Assembly (NCBI GenBank): GCA_003254905.1
Contig: QANU01064082.1
Span: 1 to 64,000 of the forward strand
From: Nissolia schottii
Lineage: Eukaryota; Streptophyta; Magnoliopsida; Fabales; Fabaceae
Direction of reading: 5' to 3'
Length of the DNA stretch: 64,000 nt
Shown: positions 23,466-36,699 of the stretch, piece by piece
Layout: each line of letters begins with the position of its first letter
Position numbering within the stretch: the first letter of the stretch is position 1
Made by a program: the position numbers and the translations under genes
Notes under the pieces: model-generated
The model's input: the letters and a program-made list of their open reading frames with translations, nothing else
The model's database searches: none
What the model was told of the DNA's origin: nothing

Positions 23466-26400
23466 CCCTAGGATCTCCTCTCTCCTCCTTATTCTCTCAC
23501 GTACGATTTCTCTTTCTCAAAATGAAATTTCTATCTCGCATCTTCAACAAAATTTTGAAAAAGAGAACCCTATCTTGCTGCAACTTCTCGCTGCTACTTG
23601 ATTTCTTCTCCCTTCTTCCTTCTTTGCCTCTAGCTTCTTTGCTTTTGTGATTGCAACCAGTGGCGACGTGGCAATTTGTGGCGGCTCCGACGACCAACAA
23701 ATGGAGTTCCGATGTCACCCTCTCTGCAGCTTCCTCTCCATATGTATTGGTATTTTTTTCTTTTCTTTTCCTTTCTTTTTTTTTTTTTTTGGGTCCACTC
23801 TACCTCTTTTGTTCTCTTTTAGGGTTTTGGGGTCTCACCAAAAAAAAAGAGGAAAATCTTTTTTGATGAAAAAGATGAGATAATTTTGTTCTTAATTATT
23901 GTGTAGATGAAGAGGATGTTGAAGTTTGAGGAGAAGAATGGATGCTGGAAAAGCAATGCTATGTGTGGAAAGTTGGGGAACATTGTTCTTAGTTATGGTT
24001 CTTTTAAGGATTACACTGTAAGACTACGTAATTCTTCTAATAAATTATATTTTTCAATAAAATGTGTTTGGTTTTTTTTTTTTTTTTTGGTTGTTGTTGC
24101 TGTGAGTGAATCAAGAAAGTTTTGATTTTTATATTATTTTATTTTATTTTGTTGTGGATCAGAAACTCTATTTGTTTCTTCTTTACCACTAAAGCATGGG
24201 ATTGAGATACATGTATATATGAAAGTTATATTTGTTAATTATTTTCAGAGCTTTGGAGGTTTTGTTTTGCACTTTTGTTGATCATTAGATAATATTTGTC
24301 TTATAAACCGTGGTTTTAGTTTGAGCGTGTTGATTTTCTTTCTGATTTGGTTTGAGTTACTTCGATCTTTTTTTTCTTTACCTCTTTTGTTCTTTTACAG
24401 GGTTTTGGCGTCTCACTAAAAAAAGGATTTTTTTAATTTTTTTTTTATGAAAGAGTTGAGTTAATTTTCTTCATAATTGTTGTGTAGTTAGGGGATTTTG
24501 AAGTTTGAGGAGAAAAACGGATGCTAGATTTGGTGCTGGGCTACAAGAACAAGCAAGCTTCAACCTTCAAATGGATTTTAGGTATGTGTCTCTTTTCTCT
24601 TTCATGATTTGGTTGATTTATTTCTCATAATAATTTCATTTCATTGTAATTTAATTTCTCTGCCTTTGATCTAATGATACATTCTTATGCTATTTGACTG
24701 GAAGTGGATGTGATTATATTTTTCAACTGTTCTGGTTTACACACAAGTTATAAGCAACTCAACTGTTTTGGCCATAATATGTATATGCAAACCATAGTTA
24801 ACAAGTTCCTGCTTAACATGAAAGTATTTGCTCTTCATCTAAATCATCAAATGAAATTCTTTTAAGCTAACTCCTCATGTTCGACAAAACCACTGCAGAA
24901 ATTAACAATTTTTCGAATATAATGGGACTCTTGAGCTAGATTGATAAACAATTGTTGCTAACCTCTTTTGTTCATGCAAGCTCTTACAAAAGCCTTAGAA
25001 ATTGAATTTGACCCTTGATGAGTACTATCCTCAGGTTGCCCTTAACTGATTTTTGCTTTTCTTTTGCCATTGTTGTTCTATTATTGAAGGAATTATTGAA
25101 GAAATGATTAATTTTTCATATATATATTTTTTTTGGTTGACTGTTGTTCTAAACTGATTTTGAATAAAATGGTTTTGAAGCCTGTAAAGTGGCAATTAAT
25201 AAAATTGAGCACAGTGGGTCACGAGGGAATTTGGTCAATTGCTTGAGTCTGATTAGGATCAGAGTGCTAGAATAATGACAATAATCGTGAAATTTCTAAA
25301 CGCAGCACATTCTCATTCATTTACTCTATGTTGTTTTTTCTATGCTTTAAGTATGTTTTCTTAGGTGTTTGATATTGTACCATAGTTAGGAATCATTTTG
25401 TTTTTATTTATTTTTTGTTCAAAAGAATAAATTTATATAGACAAAGAAAAAAGATTACAAAAGGCAGGGAAGATACATAAATTATGCACTTTGACAAAAG
25501 AAAATGATTTTAAATGGGAATGATATTTTGTATTTTTGGTAGATTGTGAGAACTTCTACCCGAAGGAAAAGAAGGAAATTTCAAAGGGCAATGACAAAAA
25601 ACACGTGTCTAAAGGTTAACAAAGAGAACCTTCTGTATGTTTTTTTTAAAAAAAAAAATCTTTAATTTATCTTATGTTGTAAGTATCACTCATGTCATTT
25701 ATTTTTTCGTTGAGAACTCCATCTCTTTTTCTCTTTATAAAATTTTGAATGAAAGTTGTCAATATTTTTTAGATTGATAAAATTTAGCTTGAGCCATAAA
25801 TTAATGATATACTTAATAAGTTGATTGATGATCAATGATTAATCTAGTTTTTCTTTTTTGCAGGAACACAGGGATAGGACATGAGCTTCAAGCCCAACAA
25901 GTCGGAGAAGCTATGCGAGGTATCGTTTAATTATTTTGCTTGAGTTGTGAAGGATTTTGTTCAATTTCTCATTGTAATTCCTTTCTATGGTGCATGATTG
26001 TTGTCTTTTTTTTTTTTTTTTTTTTNATATTTCTCTTTCAAATTTAGTACTTCAAAATGACCTTGAACAACTGAGTGATGATTAAAGGAATTGGAGTTGA
26101 ACAAATTGGCGTTAAAACTTGACTTTGTCATCTCTTAACTTTTAATTGAGTGATGATTGATATGAGAACGTGATAGAGAATTTATTTCCAAATTAACTTT
26201 TATTTTTATTTTTGCTTTTTTGGCTAAGTTGTGTTTTGATTATTTAAAGGACAACAACATGCTTGCTGGGGTTGCAATGTCGTGCCTATAAAGCAAGCAA
26301 TGAATTGAATATGATGATACATGGTGTTACTATATATTGCAGGAAATTTAAACTCCTTCCTAATCTTAAGCTACATTTGGATAATAAAAGATATTGACAA

Positions 26401-27780
26401 ATATGCACAAGCCTATCCAACTATGACGATAATTTCAATTCAAATTGATTTTGTTGCTATACAAACAAAACAACTATGTACATGTATTAGTGCCTTTCCA
26501 TTATTTTTTTTAATTTTGTTTGTTTATTGTTTTTATCCCAATCGTAATCAACTTTTACATAAGATGGTGGTTTACTAAGATTATAGACATATGTTAATGT
26601 GTCATGGTAAGGATAGCACCGGACAATATAGATTTTGTGTATTGCACACTACTTTTTATCCCACATGTTATGCATTGTTAAAATATAGTTAACCTTCCAA
26701 TCCTTTTGGACATTTTTTTAATTTCAGTGCACTGCTATGCATTGTTCTTTGATCTATATACTTCCCAATTATGCAATGTTCTTTGATCTTCTACATTATT
26801 ATTGTATATTTATAATTACAATTGGCTATTCACCAATTTGCACTTTGTTGTTGATGTGTTGAGGTTGGGATGTGATGGTGTCATGGTGATGATGGTTGGT
26901 AGAATTTTTTGGGGGTAAAGGTGGCTCTATTTTAACAGTGCATAATTGGTCAAGATTCAGTAGCTTTGCATCTTCTTTTGGGCAAATTCGTGATTATGTT
27001 ATGTGGTCATGAATAGGACATATCATATAGATAGAATTAAGGGCATTATTAAGAATGTTGCATTTTGAAACACATTGGGTATGGAATTCATTCTAGAGTG
27101 ATCTTTGTATAAAGGCAGCCTCTTATGACAGGGAGGCTAAGCTTCTGATCTAAAGTTAGGTTTTTTTTTTTCCCCTTCTATTTCTTAATTCAATTTTCAT
27201 CATTAGTTTGATCAAAGGTAGATTCTATTTCTGTTTTATTTCTTTATATCTTAGGTTGGAGATAATGATTAATTTCCTGACGTTATAATGGTTTCAACTT
27301 TTAATTTTTTAATTTTAAGGATAAGAAGACGTTATTCAAAGTTTTTGTTAAGCTTTTTTAATTCCCATATCTTAATGAGTGTGTTGCTACTCTATTATTA
27401 TTGTTTCTCTCTAAAGTAATTATCAATTTGTATTGTGGGTGGAAGGTTATATGAAAACTCACAGTTTGGGTAACATTTTCGTAGTTCACTTTTTTTTAAA
27501 GATAATATCAATGAGGGGCTACATGTCATAAAGCCGAAGTCCATTTTTTATGGTAACGAAACAATAAAAATATTCAACGAAAATGACCAAAGTTTAAATT
27601 CAAAGACCAAAGTTCATTTTTTATGGTGAGTAAAGCCAAAGTTCATTAACCAAAATTAATATTTATATATCCTAACGTCCAATAAATAATATTTCGTATT
27701 TACAAAGAAATATAATCATCATTTTATCAACAATAATAGTTGCAATAAAATTAACTGAATACATTATAGAAAATAACTCA
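23466..27780 (+). pseudogene. Degenerate gene-like region with several exon-like pieces
   Basis: After a pyrimidine-rich leader (23466-23530), exon-like pieces with plausible borders appear. One is 23907-24017 (acceptor GTGTAG, donor ACT|GTAAGA; reads MKRMLKFEEKNGCWKSN and on to FKDYT). A second ends at a TTTTAG|GTATGTG donor near 24581. A third lies between TTTTTTGCAG (about 25863) and GCGAG|GTATCG (about 25920). Joining them meets a stop quickly, so no long protein results. The product is not recognised. It could be a non-coding transcript, a decayed gene or captured exons. The remainder is AT-rich and intron-like, with a single unknown base at 26026. Confidence 0.35.
23800..24532 (+). repeat. 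Direct duplication of about 150 bp, 580 bases apart
   Basis: 23800-23957 and 24380-24532 share TTTTGTTCT, AGGGTTTTGG, GTCTCAC, TTGTGTAG and TTGAAGTTTGAGGAGAA in order. Each copy carries the same intron 3' end and exon start. Confidence 0.8.
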
Positions 27781-29997
27781 CTGCCCATGCATCGCACGGG
27801 TCTGAGCTTTAGACAGTATCATCTAATAATTCAGGCAACTCATTAACATGATTAAACATCAATATTATGTCTTTAACCTTCCTCTTCCTTTTCTAAGTTT
27901 TATACAAATTATACAATCCTGCCAACCTGACAAACTCTATTGTCGAAAATATATCCTGAGCACAAAACAAAGGTGAGAAAAGCAATTTGCAGTTGACGCA
28001 ACTCAAATGAGAACAACTTAAAAGTTAGCAGAGATTAGGGTTTTTCTTGAAACAAACAAAAAGGCTTCTAAAATAATAAATAATTGTATATATAAGGTCT
28101 CAAACTCGGGACTTTGTTTAAGTGATATTAAGCCACTTGTCATTTGGATCAATCTCGTTAGTTATAAATAATGTCAGCACCATAAGAGAAGACTAACACA
28201 TGAATAGGGAATGCATACAAGAGTAAGGAGACAAATAATGAAATAGAAGACGAAGAAGGTGAGAGTCACATGAGTATACAACTACTGATTGTTTAAAATT
28301 CATGCAATACTTGTCAGTGGCACTCAGGACACACCCACTTCCTTTTCTTACGCCCACCCAACTAATACTACTTAAAAGCATTGATTAACCAAACTTATTA
28401 TTATTTCCTATACGGAAAAATAGCCATGCCCCTCCCTTGATACAATTCTAACTACTGAAAAAATCAAATGCAATCTTGTTCAATATGAAGATGGCAACAA
28501 AAAAGGTGAAGGCTTTCTAATTGCAGCTTTGAAGATCCCCTTTCTGATACAATAAATTTTGCACAGGAAATATCTCATCGAGTTGATATTCCTTGCAAAA
28601 GCAAAGGAGAGACATAAACATGGAAATAGAACAATTTGTACAACTTACTATGCATGCCAATTCCCAGGCAAGCTGATGGAATAAATGCACGTATTTACAA
28701 GGCAAATCTAGTTACAACCATGCACCAATATGCAATTCCATACTTTCAATGCAAAAGGTACTATACCTAATAATTTCCCATAACAACAAGAAACTTCAAC
28801 TCAAAAATTTGTTTAGTACATCATTGAGGGCATAATAAAAGAAACAACTAACAATTGAAACATCGAACAGAATCAAGCAGCTAGTTATCTTCAAGAGTCA
28901 AGACTATTCTTATATAGTATTATCAAATACAATCAAGAACCAAAAAGGTTAAATCCTAAAATTTCATCCCAAGCAATACCCTTCATCCAAATAAGCAAAG
29001 AGCACTCTTAGACACAGGAAATTATTGATATGATTATGAATCAAAATATCCTCTTCACACATTACCACATAGCAAAATGCAGTTTTTCTTAAGCCTAATC
29101 GTGAGTTTAAATAATATATTGGCAACGTAAGACTAGGTTTACACAACAATCCAAGAAAAGGAAACAAATACAAAAACAATGGAAAGTTGATAATAGGGCT
29201 GCATATTTATGTCATCCCCTCGACCAAGAATGAGAGAAAACTTTCAAATATCAATTTACATAAGGAAGGAATAATATATGTTAAAGGGAGGTATTCTTGC
29301 TTGAGGACCTACTCAAGCTTTTCCACATCAACATCTATCTTCCAACCATCTACCTAAACTCCTAGTAATTTGTATTTAATGATTTCCTGGTACTAAAGGG
29401 AAAACATCAACCTGGGGAAAAGTCAAGTTCTTACTCTGACATATGAAAGACGATTAGCATGAAGTTTTAAATCTAATGTTCATTAATCAATTCTCAACAC
29501 CGCTTAGCATGACCGATTAGTTCCAAACTCCGACTATCTCTTACTCATCCATTATCGAGATTGTCACCGACCATGATAGCTCTACCGTTCAAACGGTCAG
29601 ACCAGATCCTTACACTTGGTTTCAAACAGAGATGAAAACCCAATTTCAACAACGACAGGAATATTAGACACAACTTCCTATTAGATAGTCCTTCAATTTG
29701 TAAAACCCTAACTAGCTATTTACGCTTGAGTCATAAATAAAGCTCACTAGTTGCTACCTTTCGATTGGGTTACTTTTAGACTTAACTTTTAAAATATACT
29801 TAGTTGTGAAAATATGGACCAATATAAAACTTTTCTTAGTTTGAAAAATTTTTGATATGAAAATTCTTGAGCTTACTTTGAGCGGAATGTAAAGTAAAAA
29901 CAAAAGCAAACTAATACAATGTAGAAGACTCTCGTAACCTGCCCTAAGGCATACCTCTATGGACTACTACATCTCAGAATTCAACATACATATGAAA

Positions 29998-30028
<31 letters not shown>

Positions 30029-30200
30029 AACATATATAGAATGGTCCAAGTGACACATAGGTTTATACGGACAATTCAACTAAATACGCATAAGGCTAAT
30101 CATACAATAGCCTAAATAGCAAATAATCGAAATCATGAAAACATCGAATATCTACTTGGCTAACTATTCGTTGCTGGCACTAGTACATCTTGTTGTCCCT
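27781..30200. other. AT-rich intergenic DNA, no gene recognised
   Basis: Only short frames. The stretch contains a palindromic CCCATGCATCGCACGGG (27784), a possible SINE (28075-28170), a gypsy-LTR-like segment around 29440-29660, and (TA)n at 30001-30030. Confidence 0.6.
28075..28170 (-). mobile_element. Possible tRNA-derived SINE fragment
   Basis: On the minus strand, TGGCTTAATATCAC and GTCCCGAGTTTGAGACC resemble the A and B boxes of a tRNA-derived promoter at fitting distance. The body and tail are not clear. Confidence 0.4.
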
Positions 30201-30229
30201 TTCATAAAAACCTGGAACCATAAGCAAGT

Positions 30230-30675
30230 GGGGGATGAGAATTTGCATTTTCAGGTGACTGTCTGACGGTAACTAGGTAAAAATTCATATCGCTACCGTC
30301 GATTATAGCTAACGGTAAGGTAAGAGAATTAAATATTAATATCTTTACAGTCGGCACATAGTCAACGGTAAGATAATAAAATATTAATATATTTATCGTC
30401 AGCCACTGCCGACGGTAAAAGAATAAAATAGTAATATCTTTACCATCAGTAGTGACCAACGGTAAAGGAATAAAATATTAATATATTTACCGTCGGTCCT
30501 GGCTGACTGTAAACCGGTTTAAATGTAATCAGATGTGAATCATTTTTCATTAGTTTATTCTGGCGATAACTACCGTTGGTAGTCGTTGTCCGACGGTAAA
30601 TGATTACCATCGAGCACTGTACCGTCAGCCAGATGTTCGATGGTACCGACGGTAATGAGTTGTTTTTTCATAGTG
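30230..30675. mobile_element. CACTA-type transposon end with subterminal repeats
   Basis: Many copies of ACCGTCGG/CCGACGGTAA-type words lie in both orientations, ending in TGTTTTTTCATAGTG (30661-30675). The inverse starts CACTATGAAAAAACA, the CACTA signature. No transposase is seen and the left end is not located, so this may be a small deletion derivative. Confidence 0.7.
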
Positions 30676-30855
30676 GTTTTTCTTTCTTAATTATATTTGT
30701 AAGATATCTCTCCTTAAAAAAGAAATACCACGTGTTTAAAAAGAGGAATTCTTTTATACATCGTGGTGTAAAAAGAATCATGTATCACATGGGGTCTACA
30801 CCATTGATTATTCTTAAAAAAAAAAGATAAAAAGCGATGGAAAGAGAAAAATAAT

Positions 30856-30902
<47 letters not shown>

Positions 30903-31340
30903 GTATTCATTTTTTCAAAAGNATGTTGTGTATGATTCTTTTTGCACAATCATGTATAAAAATATTTCTTATTATTACCATGTCATAAACGGGCAGTAGA
31001 GGGAAGTACCAAAAAGCAAAACTGTATCGCGTTAGACAAAACATGTTGGCGTGGTATGGGTCATTCATGGGCCACCCCAACAATAAACCAAAGAAGGTAC
31101 CACCAATCCTTTCTTTCACAATTACACTTATAAAGATGTAAAATTCATCATCATCATCATAATAGAGTTTGTCATAATTCTACATTTTTTATGAGCGTAA
31201 TTATTTAAAATTTATTTAAAATAATTGTCATAATAGTTCGACTCATTTTCCTCGGCAGCTCATGCCTCAGTGGACTCAGTGGCAGCTAATGCCCTTCGCA
31301 AAAACAAAAGGAATAAAGGGGCAAAGAAAGAATGCCTGCA
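30676..31340. other. AT-rich spacer with microsatellite
   Basis: (TA)n then (TATG)n lie at about 30860-30905, with a single unknown base at 30922. No gene seen. Confidence 0.7.
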
Positions 31341-31428
31341 CATGACCGTAAGCTAGTTAAAGGAGGTGCTGATCAATGAACCGCAAAAAGATGTTACATC
31401 ACATCCCTTTTGCATTTTAGGGAAAAAA

Positions 31429-31593
31429 ATGCTCCTTCCTCCCTTCATCATCCTCATCATCATCTTGTTCCTCACATCCATACAAAACACACACTGTTTT
31501 TGTACTGCCATAGACAATGACTTCTGCTTCATACACTGCAAAAAGTGCTTATGCATGCCTAATGCGCAAGCACAAACCATGTTAATTACGTAA
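31429..31593 (+). CDS. Candidate small secreted cysteine-rich peptide, 54 aa
   Basis: The ATG at 31429 opens a 54-codon frame ending in TAA. Residues 1-18 are strongly hydrophobic (MLLPPFIILIIILFLTS), like a signal peptide. The remaining 36 residues hold six cysteines (C23, C25, C33, C37, C40, C42; spacing CxC-x7-C-x3-C-x2-C-x-C), then a polar tail. No known family fits exactly. The layout is like small defence or signalling peptides, including the nodule-specific cysteine-rich type, but the spacing differs. A TTTTGCATTTTAG just upstream (ends 31420) could be a splice acceptor, so an upstream exon is possible. It may also be a chance frame, as no homologue could be checked. Confidence 0.35.
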   Translation: MLLPPFIILIIILFLTSIQNTHCFCTAIDNDFCFIHCKKCLCMPNAQAQTMLIT

Positions 31594-32346
31594 ATTCCTT
31601 TCGTTTTAAGTGGTAGTACACAAAATTTTCCTGGTTTATCTAATCAATATATATCTATGTGCAGAATGTGAACCTGAATTTTGTAAATAACGGCGATCCG
31701 ATCGTGACTCGAGTTTAAATTCATAAAAATTAATTTTTATGAGAAAATTGCACAATTTTGTAATTTTGTGGTGAATCAGTCTAACAAACTAACTTGGATT
31801 CATTGGGGTCTGCCAAAAGTCACAAATAACTAGTGGTACAATATTGATAGGCTTAGATGTGCCGACTGACAAGCTCATCACTACAATTTCAATTCATATA
31901 CTCTGCGTTTAGTTGCTCAAACAAGACAGAAATATAATACAAAAATATGAGAATAAAAGTATAAAAAAATAAGGGGACAAATCAATCTTGTATTATGTTT
32001 GGTGACAATGTACAAGACACTATTATTTGTATTTATATCTTGTTAATTAATAGAAATAAGACAGAAAATACACTCCAAATGACTTAAAATATCTTTATTA
32101 CGGTAATTTAATAAAAAAACACATTATCATAATTTGAAAAGTAGTGTCTTTGTGTCCTATTCTCATGTCCCAACAAAACGGAGGTATAGAAAATACACAA
32201 ATTTTCTATTATGTGACACAAATTTTTGTGTCTGTCTCAGTAAACAAACATGATTTTTGTCCCCTTATCTCAATATTTCTATCTTGTGTAAACAAACGTA
32301 GTCATAATGCTTATATAAGCACTTCATATCAAGACAGCTAAACAAC
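31594..32346. other. Intergenic DNA, no gene recognised
   Basis: AT-rich with no repeat border visible until the SINE at 32347. Confidence 0.6.
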
Positions 32347-32385
32347 ACGAGGTGTGGCTTGATGGTTCCTAGCTCACCTTATTCA

Positions 32386-32390
32386 TTAAT
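32386..32390 (+). repeat. Left target duplication of outer solo LTR
   Basis: TTAAT, identical to 38534-38538. Confidence 0.85.
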
Positions 32391-33592
32391 TGTAACATCC
32401 CGCTCCTCTATTAGCAGAAATTTCCTTAATTAATTGTTCGTAGAGCACCTGGTAGGGGTTAACATGCGGACATTAATAGAAATTAATCTGTTTAGTTTCT
32501 CAAAATTTTGATGACGCTCAAATAGTTCCTCATAACCCTTAGAATTGGGTGGAAAAATCAAACCGTCAGAAAAATGGAGTTCCGCTCACTTTCGGACGAT
32601 TCCCGTTTAGCCAGTAGAACTGAGCAGTGGGCCCCAATCTTGGGAAACCATACCTTATGGGGGGAAAGATGGTAAAACCCCTATAGTTAACCCTAAACTG
32701 TTACTAGGAAGCTTTGGCGATTACGGAAACGCCAGCAGAACGGCCCGTTCGGACACCGACGAGAGATAACGGGTTAAAGGTATTTGTAAAAAATACTCCT
32801 CTAGAGAAAAATTCACAAATGCCTTGAAGTAAGTATACCTTTAGGTAGAGGAGAATTAGAGGATCGCGACGGTATAAGCGGAATATTTTTCAGACGACCG
32901 TGCGCGACGCACCAGGACTGCGAACGACCAAAAACGAGCGAAACGGGACAGAGTGGGCCCGACACCTGCATTGGCCACGTTATGGCTGCAGATTTCCAAG
33001 GAAAATAATAAAAAATTAAGTTACTATTCATTGATTTGACCTTAGGATTATCTAACCTAATTAATTAATTCATAAATTAAATAGAAAATGACATTTTGGT
33101 AATTTTGGCAAGGAGCATAATGGGAAATTGGCCAAATTTTCGTTGCTATATAAGGCCAAGGCCACCAGCCCATTTTTCATTCATCCATCCTCCCAGAAGT
33201 GTCGAACTCTGCCCGTTTGCTCTCCTGATGCGCTGCGGAAATCCTGCCGGAACACTGCGGGAACCAGGAAACTATCTGGGAAGGCTAAACCCCCAAGGAA
33301 CCTGCCTCTTTGCCATCATTTCCAGCCCTTTTCAAGCCTCTAAGGAAGTGGGTAACCTTGGTTTTACTCACCCCCTTAGTGGTGGTTTCATGTTTGCTTT
33401 GTTTGATGAGTATGTAATATGTTAGAATTGTTATGCTAAGGTTAGGAAGATGATTCTGAAGGGTCTTGTGACCTGGACTAGCTAGGATTTTAATGGTTGG
33501 AATATGTGTGAGAACCTCAAGGAGTGTCCATGGGAAAGGAGGAAGAGAAAGGGAAGAAAACCATGCATTTGGTTTCAGCCTCGCCCAGGTAC

Positions 33593-36500
33593 TGTAACAT
33601 CTCGATTTTTCCTTAGAAGAATATTCGTAAAATATAAATGATTAATTAATTTTTAATCATGATTAGAGAGTGAGAGGGAAAATTCTAGTTAAAATATCCC
33701 TAGGAACTTAGACATGTCGCAGTAGAAAATTCGGCGAACAACCGAACCGCCATCGGTTGTCGATGAAATTTGGCACGCAAAACGGTGTACGTGAAAATAA
33801 TCTCCCGGAGGAAAATTCACAAACACCTTCAAACATTAATACCCTTAGGTAGGTGGGAATTAGAGGATCGTGACGGTGCAAACGGAATATTTTTCGGACG
33901 ACCGTGCGCGACGCACCGAGACTGCGAGGATAAAATACGAGCGAACCGGGACCGGGAGAAAATAAAATCTCCCCAGCAGCAAGGAGAAGGGCTGCACGGT
34001 TTTTGAAGGAAATTTTGGTCAAAAATATCCCCTAAATCAAGCTTCTAAATTCCCATCACCATACCTCATCAAATCATGAGCCATACTTCTTACTATTCAC
34101 CATTTTATTAAATTTCAAAAATCAATTACTCTTCTCCTCCATCCAAGCTCTCCAAGCTCTCCAAACCGAACCCTCTCCCCATTTTTCTCCAAGAAATTTT
34201 CATCTTCTTCAAACCCCATAGCCACACCCCAAGCAAACCCCAAGAACACCACCTTGCTTCTAAAGAAAAACAAGCATTCTTGCTACCCTTCCTCACCCTC
34301 CAAGAACCGAACCCGCACACGCAAAGCCTCCTCCTCTTAGTCTCATTTTCCTACAACCACAATCAAGAGGAACCACATTGTCATCCTCTTCATCTTGCAA
34401 GACCTTCATCCTTGGAGAAAGGTGACAAAGGTGACATAAAGCTTTGGAACATCAAGGCTTGTGGAACTCCACTCCCAAACCTCCTTCACCAAGAACTCTT
34501 TGGAAGTGGATAACTTAGGCTTTTACTCACTCCCTAATGCTCTTGAGCTTGTGGATGATTATGTGTGTTATGCGTGCTTATGTTTATGCGTTTTATGCCT
34601 TGAAATGAACTTGCATGTGTTGCTAATGATTTGATTAGGATAAATATATTTTTGATTGTTAAGATTTGTGCGGTAAACTCACTAAAACCCTTCCTTGATG
34701 GTTCTATGCCTTTTTGTATGTTTATGTGATTTATGAGAAAATGCACATAATATGTGTTTTAGGCTTAAAAATGAATTTTCTTGCATTATTAATGATTCGT
34801 TTTAGATGAATGTGATTTGAAGATGATAATAAGTGATTTATAAAGGCTGGAATATGTGGAAAATGTTTTAGGGTTGTACATGGAAGAGTTTTGAGNNNNN
34901 NNNNNNNNNNNNNNNNNNNNNNNNNNNNNNNNNNNNNNNNNNNNNNNNNNNNNNNNNNNNNNNNNNNNNNNNNNNNNNNNNNNNNNNNNNNNNNNNNNNN
35001 NNNNNNNNNNNNNNNNNNNNNNNNNNNNNNNNNNNNNNNNNNNNNNNNNNNNNNNNNNNNNNNNNNNNNNNNNNNNNNNNNNNNNNNNNNNNNNNNNNNN
35101 NNNNNNNNNNNNNNNNNNNNNNNNNNNNNNNNNNNNNNNNNNNNNNNNNNNNNNNNNNNNNNNNNNNNNNNNNNNNNNNNNNNNNNNNNNNNNNNNNNNN
35201 NNNNNNNNNNNNNNNNNNNNNNNNNNNNNNNNNNNNNNNNNNNNNNNNNNNNNNNNNNNNNNNNNNNNNNNNNNNNNNNNNNNNNNNNNNNNNNNNNNNN
35301 NNNNNNNNNNNNNNNNNNNNNNNNNNNNNNNNNNNNNNNNNNNNNNNNNNNNNNNNNNNNNNNNNNNNNNNNNNNNNNNNNNNNNNNNNNNNNNNNNNNN
35401 NNNNNNNNNNNNNNNNNNNNNNNNNNNNNNNNNNNNNNNNNNNNNNNNNNNNNNNNNNNNNNNNNNNNNNNNNNNNNNNNNNNNNNNNNNNNNNNNNNNN
35501 NNNNNNNNNNNNNNNNNNNNNNNNNNNNNNNNNNNNNNNNNNNNNNNNNNNNNNNNNNNNNNNNNNNNNNNNNNNNNNNNNNNNNNNNNNNNNNNNNNNN
35601 NNNNNNNNNNNNNNNNNNNNNNNNNNNNNNNNNNNNNNNNNNNNNNNNNNNNNNNNNNNNNNNNNNNNNNNNNNNNNNNNNNNNNNNNNNNNNNNNNNNN
35701 NNAAAGTTAAAGTAAAGATTGCTCATCGAAGCAATAAGAAGTGAAAGAAAGGTTGACGTCATACCTAAAAGAATAAAGAAAGGAGAAGATGGACGCTAAC
35801 CCGGGTGAGCCGGTATGCGTAAGAGAATCCCCATGTTCCCCAAGCATGAGTATATGATGTATGAGTTGCATGAGTATATGAGGAATGAGTATATGAGTAC
35901 ATGTTGCATAAGTATATGATACTTTACCTGAGCATGAGTATACTGTCAAGAGAACGCTCGAGACGGCTATGCATATACGCAAGAAAAGTTAACAAGCACG
36001 AGAACTTAGATAAGCAAGACTAGTTCCCCTGTCACCTAGAAAAGTAGATAAAGCCGTTCAGGAACTTAGGCCAGATAATAATCAGTAGGATGTTAGTATG
36101 CATGTTCACTTAGAAACCCCTGAGCGGCCGGGTTGATAAGCGAGAAAAAAAAAAGAGATCCCCTATGCCAAGGTTAACCACTGAGGACGACTGTTCTCAC
36201 CCCCACTCGCTTATGCTTCCCAGGAGCAGGCGAAGAGTACGAGGGTTATGAGGAGCCCTATGAGGAGCCGCACGTGCAGCAGTGGATGACCGAGGACGAG
36301 CCAGTCTAGCTCGGTAGTAGATGGACATTTTGCTACATTTTACTATATTTTGATATGTATCTTGATGTATTTAGCTTATGTATGTAAACTATTATTATAG
36401 TCTGTGGGTTGTAATATGTGATGGACCAGATACTTGTTATATAATTATTTATGCTAATAATGATTAACGCTTTTAAGCTTCCGCTCTATCGTTTGTATTA

Positions 36501-36693
36501 TATGTTTGATTCACGCGTGGCTCATACTTTGCAAATAAAGTAACAAATAGAAAAGTTTTAAAATGGTCCATATTTTCCTTACTTTGTTATTTTTGAAAGG
36601 TAATAAGGGACTATAAGTAATCCCACCAAATGATTAACAACCTAGTGAGCATTGTGTACTACTCGAGGGTATGCAGTTAGCTAGGGTGTTACA
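33593..36693 (+). mobile_element. Inner solo LTR of the same family, about 3.1 kb, with assembly gap
   Basis: It starts TGTAACATCTCG and ends GGGTGTTACA. The perfect duplication GGTAC flanks it at 33588-33592 and 36694-36698. Inside there is no primer site, gag or pol, and only one LTR-length unit, so it is a solo LTR left by LTR-LTR recombination unless coding sequence hides in the gap. Confidence 0.85.
34896..35702. other. Assembly gap, 807 unknown bases
   Basis: Run of N. By alignment to the outer LTR it falls where that copy carries its GCTGAGCGG cluster (36700-36990), so a hard-to-assemble repeat is the likely cause. Frames running through it are meaningless. Confidence 0.95.
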
Positions 36694-36699
36694 GGTACC

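Noticed and set aside
34731..35762. Long open frames on both strands around 34.7-35.8 kb
   Set aside because: They run through unknown bases of the assembly gap and carry no real codons there.
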